Shown: positions 1 to 6,881 of the stretch, in pieces | Layout of the letters: every line of letters starts with the position of its first letter | Position numbering within the stretch: position 1 is the first letter of the stretch | Source: G001797105 sp964528155 | Lineage (GTDB): Bacteria > Chloroflexota > Anaerolineae > Anaerolineales > E44-bin32 | DNA: 16,746 nt | Reading direction: 5' to 3' | Assembly: GCA_964528155.1 (NCBI GenBank) | Contig: CAZGRL010000079.1 | Span: forward strand, 1-16,746 | Translations under genes and position numbers: made by a program | Notes under the pieces: model-generated | The model's database searches: none | What the model was told of the DNA's origin: nothing | The model's input: only the letters and a program-made list of their open reading frames with translations

Positions 1-510
1 GCAACGCATTTCATAGGCCACGGTCACCATCTGATCGGTCTGGTAACACCGCCCCTCGATTGGGGTGGGATGGCTGAGGTGCACCGAGGCTATCAGCGTG
101 CCCTGGCCACAGCAGACATCACGGCCGATCCCCAGTTGATCGCAATCGTCGATGATTTCTCGCTGCAGGCCGGAGCACAAGCCGCGAATCAACTTATGGG
201 TCTCGGGCAAACTCCCACTGCGATACTGGCTGCAGGAGATATGCTCGCAATTGGAGCTATGAAGTTCCTTCGTGATCACGGGCGGCGCATACCCGACGAC
301 GTGGCCGTCGGTGGTTTCGGCGAGATCGAACTATCCGCCTGGGTCGATCCGCCGCTGACAACCATCTGCCTTCCGGCGCGCACGATGGGCCATGAAGCGA
401 TGATGATGCTCAGCCAGCTCATTCTGAGGAAGCGGGCAAAGCCGGCAGATATCAGATTGAAAACTGAGTTGGTCATCCGGCAGTCATGTGGTTGTCCTGC
501 TCAGCCGTGA
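1..510 (+). CDS. LacI/GalR-family transcriptional regulator, C-terminal part
   Basis: The reading frame is open from the first base of the window, so the start and the N-terminal helix-turn-helix lie to the left of it. The visible 169 residues match the periplasmic-binding-protein-like effector domain of LacI regulators. Landmarks are a GHxxHLIGLV-like segment at the very start, a GYQRAL segment, 'AILAAGDMLAIGAM', then 'IPDDVAVGGFGEIELS' followed by 'DPPLTTICLP' and 'GHEAMMML', and a terminal 'RQSCG' block. These are the usual family landmarks in the usual order, ending in TGA. The gene lies about 70 bp upstream of the transporter/salvage operon on the same strand, so it is a natural candidate for its local regulator, with a nucleoside, base or sugar as effector. 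That link is inference from position. I see no clear palindromic operator in 511-579. Confidence 0.9.
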   Translation, partial: ATHFIGHGHHLIGLVTPPLDWGGMAEVHRGYQRALATADITADPQLIAIVDDFSLQAGAQAANQLMGLGQTPTAILAAGDMLAIGAMKFLRDHGRRIPDDVAVGGFGEIELSAWVDPPLTTICLPARTMGHEAMMMLSQLILRKRAKPADIRLKTELVIRQSCGCPAQP

Positions 511-564
511 CGGCAAGTAGAGCCGATAGACCCGATCGTTAGTTCCACGCATTACGCAAAGACC

Positions 565-579
565 ACAAGGAGGTGAATC
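565..579 (+). promoter_or_regulatory. Strong Shine-Dalgarno site of the transporter operon
   Basis: The sequence caaggaggtgaatc directly precedes ATG 580. It is close to a full complement of the 16S rRNA 3' end and fixes the start of the substrate-binding protein. Confidence 0.75.
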
Positions 580-1581
580 ATGAAGCGCACCTATTTTCCA
601 AGGAAGGCGATTCTCATCGTCATGATTGGGATTCTCCTTCTGCCGGCGTGCGGCGGTGCAGCGCCCGCCACCCAGGGACAGCTGCTCGATGTCAGCCTGC
701 GCCTACCCTGGATCATCAATTCGCAGTTTGCCGGGCCGTACGCTGCCCTGAACCAGGGCTTCTTTAGAGACGAGGGCCTGAATGTCACGATCAATCCAGG
801 TGGCCCCGATATCAACAGTATCACCCTGGTAGCAGCCGGAACTGACACATTCGGCCTGCATGACATGGGCTCTCTCTTGCTGGCCCGCTCGCAGGGCATC
901 CCCCTAATAGCGGCAGCGACGTTCTTCCAGAAGCACCCGGGCGGTGTCATGGCTCTGGCCAGTTCTGGCATCAAGACCCTCAAGGATTTCGAGGGTAAGA
1001 CCATCGGCTTCCAGGAAGGCGGCCCGTGGATGCTCACCAAAGCTATGCTGGAGGCCAACGGGGTCGACCTGAATTCGATGAAGCAGGTTGCCGTGGGTTT
1101 TGACTTGTCGCCGCTCTATACCGGCCAGGTGGATCTTTTCACGGTCTATGCCACGAATGAGCCACTCATCGCCAAAGCCGCAGGGTACGACACGGTGGTC
1201 TTCCTACCCTACGACTACGGGATTGAAACCTCGTCCGAGGCCCTCTTCACCACGGATTCCTACCTGAAGGATCACCCGGAGGTCGTGTGCGGGATGGTGC
1301 GGGCCATTCGAAAGGGCTGGGAGTGGGCGGTCAAGAATCCGGACAAGGCCGTCGATTACATCATGGCTGCGGGGGGAGAAAGCCTGAATCGCGACGCCGA
1401 AATGGGCCAATTGAACGCGCAGCTCGCACACCTCATGACTCCTGATACCGACGCTAACGGCATCGGGTACATGACCAAGGCACGCTGGCAGACGACCGAA
1501 GATGTCCTCAGGGAACAGGGAGCATTGGACAAGGACGTGGATGTCACCCAGGTCTTTACCACGCAGTGTCTGGGTAAATAG
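580..1581 (+). CDS. ABC transporter substrate-binding lipoprotein, NMT1/THI5-like
   Basis: This 333-residue protein is the extracytoplasmic binding component of an ABC importer. Residues 1-24 form a lipoprotein signal: basic N-terminus (KRTYFPRK), hydrophobic core, and lipobox LPAC with Cys24 as the lipidated residue. The mature part follows the NMT1/SsuA-like plan: 'LRLPW' near residue 44, 'AGPYAALNQGFFRDEGLNV', a glycine-rich loop, 'DFEGKTIGF', and a C-terminal helical lobe. This family includes binding proteins for thiamine-pyrimidine precursors, riboflavin, taurine and alkylsulfonates, so the fold does not name the substrate. The ATPase and permease of the same system lie downstream, after two nucleoside-metabolism genes, which suggests a nucleoside, base or related heterocycle. 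The perfect Shine-Dalgarno site supports the start. About 70 bp separate it from the nucleoside phosphorylase gene. Confidence 0.88.
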   Translation: MKRTYFPRKAILIVMIGILLLPACGGAAPATQGQLLDVSLRLPWIINSQFAGPYAALNQGFFRDEGLNVTINPGGPDINSITLVAAGTDTFGLHDMGSLLLARSQGIPLIAAATFFQKHPGGVMALASSGIKTLKDFEGKTIGFQEGGPWMLTKAMLEANGVDLNSMKQVAVGFDLSPLYTGQVDLFTVYATNEPLIAKAAGYDTVVFLPYDYGIETSSEALFTTDSYLKDHPEVVCGMVRAIRKGWEWAVKNPDKAVDYIMAAGGESLNRDAEMGQLNAQLAHLMTPDTDANGIGYMTKARWQTTEDVLREQGALDKDVDVTQVFTTQCLGK

Positions 1582-1651
1582 GAGGTTGGAGCATTGCGGA
1601 CAGGGCAGGTGCGAAGAGGCATCTGCCCTGTCCGAGAGACACGGAGGCGTC

Positions 1652-2440
1652 ATGGAGGCTGTTGACAAGGCCGAGACCACGCTGGGCAAGATGCAGTACC
1701 ACATCCACCTCAAGCCAGGCGACGTCGGGAAGTACGTGCTTCTTCCGGGGGACCCTGCCCGCGTGCAACGGATTGCGGCACACCTGGAGGGCGCAAAGGA
1801 GGTTACGTTCCACCGCGAATACCGTACGGTCACCGGTGACTATAGGGGAATCACTGTCAGTGCCACCTCGACCGGGATCGGATGCCCGTCCTCGGCCATC
1901 GCCGTGGAGGAACTGGCGAACATCGGGGTCACGCATTTGATCCGGGTTGGTAGCACCGGCGCCCTGCAACCGGAGATTCACACCGGAGACATCGTGATCA
2001 ATACGGCCTCCATGCGCATGGAGGGCACGACCGCCTTCTACGCCAATACAGGCTTTCCCGCAACCGCCGATCATTTCCTGGCCCATGCCCTTATCGACGC
2101 GGCCGCCGCTCTGAGCGCCGAGCGAGGCTTCCACTACCACGTCGGACTGAACTGCACCTCCGACGCATTTTATGGGGAAACCCCGGAAGTCATCCGGGAT
2201 CTCGCTCGCCACAAGCTGCTCAATGTCGAAATGGAAAGCGCCGCCATCTTCACAGTCGCCCATTTTCGCGGCCTCAAAGCCGCCATGGTGTGTGGCGTGT
2301 CTGGCAACCTCGTAACCAGGGATGTCGTCTATGAGGGCGAGAATACAAAGCTGGTGAAGGCCTGGGAGGACGCCATCGCCATCGCACTCGAGGCCATTTA
2401 TCGGTACGAGAACGATCCACACCTGCGCGGCAGGACATGA
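1652..2440 (+). CDS. Nucleoside phosphorylase, uridine phosphorylase-like (NP-I family)
   Basis: The 262-residue product belongs to the PNP/UDP (NP-I) family, which splits nucleosides with phosphate into a base and (deoxy)ribose-1-phosphate. Motifs are GDPAR (33-37), 'STGIGCPSSAIAVEEL' (73-88), 'RVGSTGALQP' (98-107) and the ribose-binding 'NVEMESAA' (191-198). The first three resemble E. coli Udp closely. However, the Gln-x-Arg pair that reads uracil in E. coli Udp (Gln166, Arg168) has no match here: after 'SDAFY' (170-174) the sequence is GETPE. The Ser-Asp pair used by DeoD-type purine enzymes is also not evident ('VSGN'). Base preference is therefore open, and inosine would fit the adjacent adenosine deaminase. 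ATG 1652 was chosen because GGAGG lies four bases upstream and the length fits the family. ATG 1691 is a weaker alternative. The stop overlaps the next start (ATGA). Confidence 0.88.
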   Translation: MEAVDKAETTLGKMQYHIHLKPGDVGKYVLLPGDPARVQRIAAHLEGAKEVTFHREYRTVTGDYRGITVSATSTGIGCPSSAIAVEELANIGVTHLIRVGSTGALQPEIHTGDIVINTASMRMEGTTAFYANTGFPATADHFLAHALIDAAAALSAERGFHYHVGLNCTSDAFYGETPEVIRDLARHKLLNVEMESAAIFTVAHFRGLKAAMVCGVSGNLVTRDVVYEGENTKLVKAWEDAIAIALEAIYRYENDPHLRGRT

Positions 2441-3555
2441 CACCGCCTACCACGTTCCTTCCCGATGAGGCGCCCGCCGCAGTGTGCCGGTTGCCGAAAG
2501 TCAATCTGCATACGCACCTGGAGGGATCCTTGCGCCCAACGACCGTCTGGGAACTTGCACATGCTCAAGGATTGGATCTGGGCATCCCCCGCCAATCCAT
2601 TGATGCGGCGGTCCAGGTCGATGGGACGGAACACGATCTGGGCGACTACCTCCAGAAGATCAGCTTTGCCTACCCGCTCCTACGCGACAAGGAAGCGCTA
2701 CGACGAGCCGCATTCGAGGCCGCCGAGGATGCCGCAAACGACGGTGTGATCTACTTCGAGCTGCGCGCCGGGCCGCTTACCCATACCCACCCGGGCTTGC
2801 CCCTTGAGGAGGTGATACTCCATCTGTTGCAGGGCCTCCGCCAGGCAGAAGATCAGTTCGATCTGACTTGCAGGCTCATCATTAGTGCCCTGCGCCATCA
2901 CGCCCCCCAGGACAATCTGCGATTGGCTCAAGTGGCAGCCGCCTTCCGGAGCGAGGGAGTGGTGGGGTTTGATCTAGCTGGCGACGAGGCCCGGTTTCCG
3001 GCCGAAATCCACGCTGAGGCCTTCAACGTGGCCCGCCAAGCTGGTCTCGGAATCACTGTCCATGCCGGAGAAGCTGGCAGTCCCGAGAACGTACGATTCG
3101 CGGTTGAAGTGCTGGGTGCCACACGAGTCGGTCATGGTGTTGCGGCCATCCATTCCCGTGAAGTGCTCACGCTACTGAAAGACCGAAGGATACTGCTCGA
3201 GATTTGCCCGACGAGCAATGTGCACACAAGGGCCGTCGAAGCCTTCACCCGCCACCCTGCCCGCCGGTTCTATCAACACGGAATCCCCATCTCGATTGGG
3301 GACGACGACCCCGTCACCTCCCGGACCCGAGTCTCCAAAGAATTGGCCTTGCTTCGAGCTAGACTGGGGTTCGACCCGGTTGAGCTGCGGGAAACCCAGC
3401 TTATGGGCGCCCAGGCGGCCTTCCTCGAAGATACCGCTAGGCAAAGGGATCTAGAGACGGCTTTGCGGAGCGCCGATTGGCGCTCCGCCTTCGACTCGCC
3501 GGCCCACTGCCCCGAACACCTGCGCACCTCCCCAAAGGTCGATGACAGAATCTGA
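2437..3555 (+). CDS. add: Adenosine deaminase
   Basis: This 372-residue enzyme should hydrolyse adenosine or deoxyadenosine to inosine or deoxyinosine in the cytoplasm. Zinc and catalytic motifs are complete: His25-Thr-His27 in 'HTHLEGS', His209-Ala-Gly-Glu212, His233 in 'VGHGV', and Asp290-Asp291 in 'GDDDP'. 'VGFDLAGDE' and 'EICPTSNV' are also family hallmarks. Its ATG shares four bases with the stop of the phosphorylase gene, which implies translational coupling, and its end overlaps the ATPase gene by 14 bp. The last roughly 30 residues look like an unconserved tail that contains a perfect palindrome (3465-3488). Adenine deaminases and aminodeoxyfutalosine deaminases share the fold, so adenosine is the likeliest substrate but is not proven. 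Confidence 0.92.
   Translation: MTPPTTFLPDEAPAAVCRLPKVNLHTHLEGSLRPTTVWELAHAQGLDLGIPRQSIDAAVQVDGTEHDLGDYLQKISFAYPLLRDKEALRRAAFEAAEDAANDGVIYFELRAGPLTHTHPGLPLEEVILHLLQGLRQAEDQFDLTCRLIISALRHHAPQDNLRLAQVAAAFRSEGVVGFDLAGDEARFPAEIHAEAFNVARQAGLGITVHAGEAGSPENVRFAVEVLGATRVGHGVAAIHSREVLTLLKDRRILLEICPTSNVHTRAVEAFTRHPARRFYQHGIPISIGDDDPVTSRTRVSKELALLRARLGFDPVELRETQLMGAQAAFLEDTARQRDLETALRSADWRSAFDSPAHCPEHLRTSPKVDDRI
3465..3488. repeat. Perfect 10-bp palindrome inside the adenosine deaminase 3' end
   Basis: The arms gcggagcgcc and ggcgctccgc are perfectly complementary around a gatt loop. They sit in the unconserved C-terminal tail of the deaminase. There is no T-tract after it, so it is not a normal terminator. 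It may be a small mobile palindromic element, or an mRNA hairpin between two cistrons. Confidence 0.7.
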
Positions 3556-4348
3556 GGCGATCGTCTTCCGCGACGTAGGAATGGTCTTCCCCGGTACGCC
3601 CACAGTGGAGGCTCTGAGCCACGTGTCCTTTCAGGCCAGTCGCGGAGAGTTCCTGGCCCTCGTTGGTCCTTCCGGGTGCGGGAAATCCACGCTGCTGCGA
3701 CTGATCGCCGGACTGCTAACCCCTACTTCCGGCAATGTTTCCGTCTACGGCAAGATGCCCAAGCAGGCGCAGCAGGATGTTGAGTTTGGATTCGTATTCC
3801 AGGATCCGGTTCTGTTCCCCTGGATGAGAGTGCTCGACAATGTCTTGCTCCCCCATCAGATCCTGCGCCGTCGTGACCCAATGCACGCCAAGGATCCCGA
3901 GCGGCTGGCCAGGCAGCTGATTCGCGACGTCGGCCTGCAAGGCTTCGAACGGCAGTACCCGGAGCAGCTATCGGGAGGGATGAAGCAACGCGTTGCGCTG
4001 GCCCGGGCGCTGGCCTATCAGCCCTCGACGTTGCTAATGGATGAGCCATTCGGCGCCTTGGATGAGTTCACCCGCGATCGACTTAACCTCCAGTTGCTGG
4101 ACGTGTGGACGAAGATCGGCGCGTCGGTCATCTTTGTCACCCACAGCATACAGGAGGCCGCATTCCTGGCAGATCGGGTAGTTGTACTCAGCGCACGGCC
4201 CGGCCATGTCGTCCGAATCGCGGATATTCCCTTCGACCGACCGCGAGGCTTTGATGTGCGATTCGAACCCACATTCATCGGTCTTGTAGCCGAACTTCGC
4301 CACCTCTTGCAGAGTGAGGAGATCGATCCCGATGCCGGTCGCACATAG
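3542..4348 (+). CDS. ABC transporter ATP-binding protein, SsuB/TauB/NitT-like
   Basis: This 268-residue nucleotide-binding subunit powers the importer formed with the NMT1-type lipoprotein and the downstream permease. All ABC motifs are intact: Walker A GPSGCGKST (42-50), a Q-loop in 'FVFQDPVLFPWM', signature LSGGM (143-147) followed by KQRVALARAL, Walker B LLMDEP (164-169), D-loop 'FGALDE' and switch histidine His201 in 'VTHSIQEA'. The 'HSIQEA' and 'LFPWM' variants are typical of the nitrate/sulfonate/taurine/pyrimidine subclass. Its start lies inside the end of the deaminase gene (14-bp overlap), and its stop lies beyond the start of the permease gene, so the five genes form one transcription unit. 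Confidence 0.95.
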   Translation: MTESEAIVFRDVGMVFPGTPTVEALSHVSFQASRGEFLALVGPSGCGKSTLLRLIAGLLTPTSGNVSVYGKMPKQAQQDVEFGFVFQDPVLFPWMRVLDNVLLPHQILRRRDPMHAKDPERLARQLIRDVGLQGFERQYPEQLSGGMKQRVALARALAYQPSTLLMDEPFGALDEFTRDRLNLQLLDVWTKIGASVIFVTHSIQEAAFLADRVVVLSARPGHVVRIADIPFDRPRGFDVRFEPTFIGLVAELRHLLQSEEIDPDAGRT

Positions 4349-5156
4349 CACTGGCGCCGTTGGGCGCCCGCTGGCGGACGGGCCAGGCCGGCTCCGGGCC
4401 GCCGTGGAGGAATGGCTTCCGGCGCTCGCCATCTTCGTCGCCATTCTGATTGCATGGCAGGTGATCGATATCGCCTTGAATGTCCCCCCCTATATCCTGC
4501 CCTCGCCGGCGGAAATCCTGGCAGTGATCCAGACACGCTCACTGCAGCTTCTGCGTGAACTAGGATGGACCATGGTCGAGGCCTTCGGGGGATTCATTCT
4601 CGGGAGTGGGCTTGCATTTCTCACTGCGACGGTGTTCGTTCACGTGCGTGTCGTCGAGCGAAGCATATATCCCTGGGCAGTTGTCCTCCAGACTGTCCCC
4701 ATCGTAGCCATCGCACCGTTACTGACGATTTGGTTCGGCTTCGGGCTAGCTCCAAAAATGATCATCGCCGCCGTGATTTGCTTCTTCCCCATGCTCGTGA
4801 ATTCCACTCGAGGGTTGCGGTCGATCTCTCCTCAGGCCCTGGAATTAATGCGGATCCTTTCGGCATCAAGGCGAGACATCTTCTTACGACTAAGACTTCC
4901 CTCTTCGCTCCCCTACGTCTTCTCTGGGTTGAAGGTCGCCAGCACGCTCAGTGTCATCGGCGCCATTGTGGCCGAGTTCACCGGCGCCGATCGAGGCATC
5001 GGGTACCTGGTTGTAGCCGCCAGCTACCGGATAGACACTCGCCTGATGTTCGCTGGCATAGCCTACTCTTCGGCCGCCGGAATACTCTTCTTTAATTTCG
5101 TTTCGGGCATGGAGAAACTGCTTCTCCGTTGGCCAGGGGCTCGCACCGAGGATTAG
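4332..5156 (+). CDS. ABC transporter permease, SsuC/ThiX-like
   Basis: The product is a 274-residue inner-membrane permease with about six hydrophobic segments, beginning with 'LAIFVAILIAWQVIDIAL'. The 'YILPSPAEIL' segment after the first helix and the EAA-type cytoplasmic loop ('ALELMRILSASRRDIF' then 'LRLPSSLPYVFSGLK') place it in the BPD_transp_1 family near SsuC, TauC and ThiX. The EAA loop docks on the ATPase encoded just upstream. I chose ATG 4332 because tgaggag lies about ten bases upstream. GTG 4314 in the same frame would add six residues. Either start overlaps the ATPase gene. It is the last gene of the operon. No convincing terminator follows, only a weak gttg/caac hairpin near 5167-5180. 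Confidence 0.92.
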   Translation: MPVAHSTGAVGRPLADGPGRLRAAVEEWLPALAIFVAILIAWQVIDIALNVPPYILPSPAEILAVIQTRSLQLLRELGWTMVEAFGGFILGSGLAFLTATVFVHVRVVERSIYPWAVVLQTVPIVAIAPLLTIWFGFGLAPKMIIAAVICFFPMLVNSTRGLRSISPQALELMRILSASRRDIFLRLRLPSSLPYVFSGLKVASTLSVIGAIVAEFTGADRGIGYLVVAASYRIDTRLMFAGIAYSSAAGILFFNFVSGMEKLLLRWPGARTED

Positions 5157-6087
5157 ACAAGAAGTCAGTTGTTACAGCAACGGTTTCAATGACAGTGTTG
5201 TTTCGCGTCCGCGCCACGCGGCGGGCGATGCCCTGGCCTAGCTGGTGCGGACGAACAGGTTATTGCCGACGTTCTGCCTGTCGACAACCAGGACCACATC
5301 CTCGTCGCAGGCTGTGTCCGGTCTTCACGCTGTAGGAAGCGACCTCTGTTGGAATCGGCTGCAGCCCCGCGGAATTGAGCTCACCAAGGGCCCGTTCAAT
5401 GGCCTTAATCATCGACCAAAGGGAAACCGACGCCCCGGCGATCCCGGGAAACATACGACGCTAAGGCAGTCCTTGACGAACTGGATCACCGATCCCCCAC
5501 CGCCTAGCCCTTTCCGATCCTAGGACAGTATTGTCTCTATGGCCGCCAGCCGAAATCCCTGCGCGTCTCCGATTCCGATCTTCGTGTCCAACCGCGTCAG
5601 AGGGAAATGCAACCTAACCCCTATTTAGTTGCATTGCTGGCAAGCTCGCTGACTTTGCTCGCCCCGCAGAGTAGCCCGCCCGCAAGACGAGCGAGAACCT
5701 TGCGCCTGGAGATAGCCTCCAAGCTGGCGCCCCATTACGCCCGATCCGATCGTGTGAGCAGAGACCCACATGCGCAGATTCCGAGGTGCATCGACCTGCC
5801 ACAATCAGAGTGAGGGAGTCTTGCTGGACCTGACGCGCTAGTGGCGATTGTCAATTCCACTAATCCCTATCATATTGCGCGGTCTGTGGTGCCGAAGAGC
5901 CCAGAGGAGCACCTCCCCATTGTTGCCATTTGCGTCCCTGAGACCATGGTGTCTTGAAGCCCCAGGATCCGGCTTCTTCGCTCAGCCGGTCCAGAAGTTC
6001 TCACACGGTGAGGATCTCGATGCCCCCGTACTCGCCCACCCCGCGGCGAGACCGCGCACCCGGGCTTGCAAGACACCCGGGACCTGA
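5157..6087. other. Gene-poor stretch between operon and toxin-antitoxin pair
   Basis: About 930 bp without an intact gene. The first 420 bp contain a decayed reverse-strand coding remnant (listed separately). The rest (5580-6087) shows no frame with recognisable protein. One imperfect inverted repeat occurs at 5607-5634 (atgcaac...gttgcat with TAA/TTA inside the arms). It could be an operator or an insertion scar, but nothing decides this. Confidence 0.6.
5238..5590 (-). pseudogene. Decayed reverse-strand gene remnant of unknown family
   Basis: Three reverse-strand pieces read like real protein but lie in different frames or are cut by stops. About 5590-5523 gives 'DTKIGIGDAQGFRLAAIE' then TAG. 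About 5454-5295 gives 'SMIKAIERALGELNSAGL' and 'PTEVASYSVKTGHSL'. Positions 5301-5238 in a shifted frame give 'EDVVLVVDRQNVGNNLFV' and end in a TAG. Joined with one frameshift near 5300, the last two make a plausible C-terminus with alternating strands and an amphipathic helix. I do not recognise the family. Codon-like periodicity on the reverse strand and the absence of any better forward frame are the main support. It could also be an intact gene broken by assembly errors. Confidence 0.4.
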
Positions 6088-6116
6088 TTGACCCTAAGAC
6101 CGAATCGTGTTAGATT
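6088..6116 (+). promoter_or_regulatory. Candidate sigma-70 promoter of the toxin-antitoxin pair
   Basis: TTGACC at 6088-6093 and TAGATT at 6111-6116 are spaced by 17 bp (or TTAGAT at 6110 with 16 bp). Transcription would start near 6122, about 34 bases before the preferred antitoxin start. Confidence 0.5.
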
Positions 6117-6155
6117 TGTGGAAAGATGGAAATTCTAATAACCGGAGAAATGGAC

Positions 6156-6428
6156 ATGGCTGAGGAGCAAAAGCTACGCTTGGTCAAGCCCTATGCCAAG
6201 GGCCAGGTGACGATCCCGGTCGAGTTTCGCGAGAAGCTGGGCATCAACGAGAACACAATCCTGCGGATGGAACTGAAGGGCTCGCGCATCGAGATCACGC
6301 CCCTGCGGGTGGCCGACGAAGAGCAACTCCTGCGCGATTACGACAGTCGCCAAATTGACGCCTTCTTGCAGGAAGACAAGATCGATCCGGAGACCGCGCG
6401 CAAGGTCCGCGAGCTTCTGGCGGGCTAA
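6156..6428 (+). CDS. AbrB/MazE/SpoVT-family antitoxin
   Basis: This 90-residue protein carries an N-terminal swapped-hairpin AbrB domain at about residues 7-50 ('KPYAKGQVTIPVEFREKLGI' and 'RMELKGSRIEITPLR'). This domain binds DNA as a dimer and usually represses its own operon. The charged C-terminal half ('DEEQLLRDYDS' to 'RKVRELLAG') would be the toxin-neutralising part. ATG 6156 was chosen because ggag at 6144-6147 lies eight bases upstream. ATG 6126 lies only a few bases from the predicted transcription start, and ATG 6150 is too close to the same ggag. The stop is six bases from the PIN-domain gene, as is typical for a type II toxin-antitoxin pair in antitoxin-toxin order. Confidence 0.85.
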   Translation: MAEEQKLRLVKPYAKGQVTIPVEFREKLGINENTILRMELKGSRIEITPLRVADEEQLLRDYDSRQIDAFLQEDKIDPETARKVRELLAG

Positions 6429-6434
6429 GCGGTC

Positions 6435-6881
6435 ATGGCCGATCAGCCCCGGCTCTTCTTTGACGCCAGCACGCTGATCGCGGCCGCCGCCTCTACCGAT
6501 GGAGGCTCGTCTCTTGTGGTCGAGTTGTGCACGAGTGGGAAGGCGCAGGCGCTTGTGACCCGAACGGTCCTGCGAGAGGCGGAGCGCAACATCAAGGACA
6601 AGCTGAGCGACCAGGCACTGCTTCGCTACTACAATCTCCTGGGTAACCTGGATCCTGAGCTTGTTCCCTTCCCCTCACCGGGCGCCATGCAGCATGCCGC
6701 CGAGCTGGTCGCTGCTAAGGACGCCCACGTACTGGCAGGCGCCCGCGAGGGTCATGCTACGCATTTGGTCACGCTCGATCGCAAACATCTGCTCCCGAAA
6801 GCCGTCCTCCAGGGTGCCTTACCAATCATTGTGTGCACGCCGGGGGGCTTCCTCAAGGGTTTCCTCAAGGATCAAGATTAG
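6435..6881 (+). CDS. PIN-domain toxin/ribonuclease, VapC-like
   Basis: The 148-residue product has the PIN-fold acidic set: Asp10 in 'FFDAST', Glu48 (and Glu50) in 'LREAE', Asp96 in 'AAKDAHVLAGA' and Asp115 in 'LVTLDRKHL'. These residues hold the metal ions in VapC-type ribonucleases that cleave RNA when the antitoxin is lost. 'KDAHVLAGA' and 'TLDRKHL' are characteristic of the PIN_3-like branch. Length fits the family, and the acidic residues suggest it is active. The gene lies six bases behind the antitoxin with only a weak ribosome binding site of its own, so translation is probably coupled. A function as a stress toxin is inferred from the pair. RNA target unknown. Confidence 0.85.
   Translation: MADQPRLFFDASTLIAAAASTDGGSSLVVELCTSGKAQALVTRTVLREAERNIKDKLSDQALLRYYNLLGNLDPELVPFPSPGAMQHAAELVAAKDAHVLAGAREGHATHLVTLDRKHLLPKAVLQGALPIIVCTPGGFLKGFLKDQD

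Noticed and set aside
1556..2443. 295-codon reverse-strand frame opposite the nucleoside phosphorylase
   Set aside because: It is the complement of a gene with complete family motifs and shows none itself.
5167..5180. Terminator after the permease gene
   Set aside because: Only a four-base stem (gttg/caac) and no U-tract.
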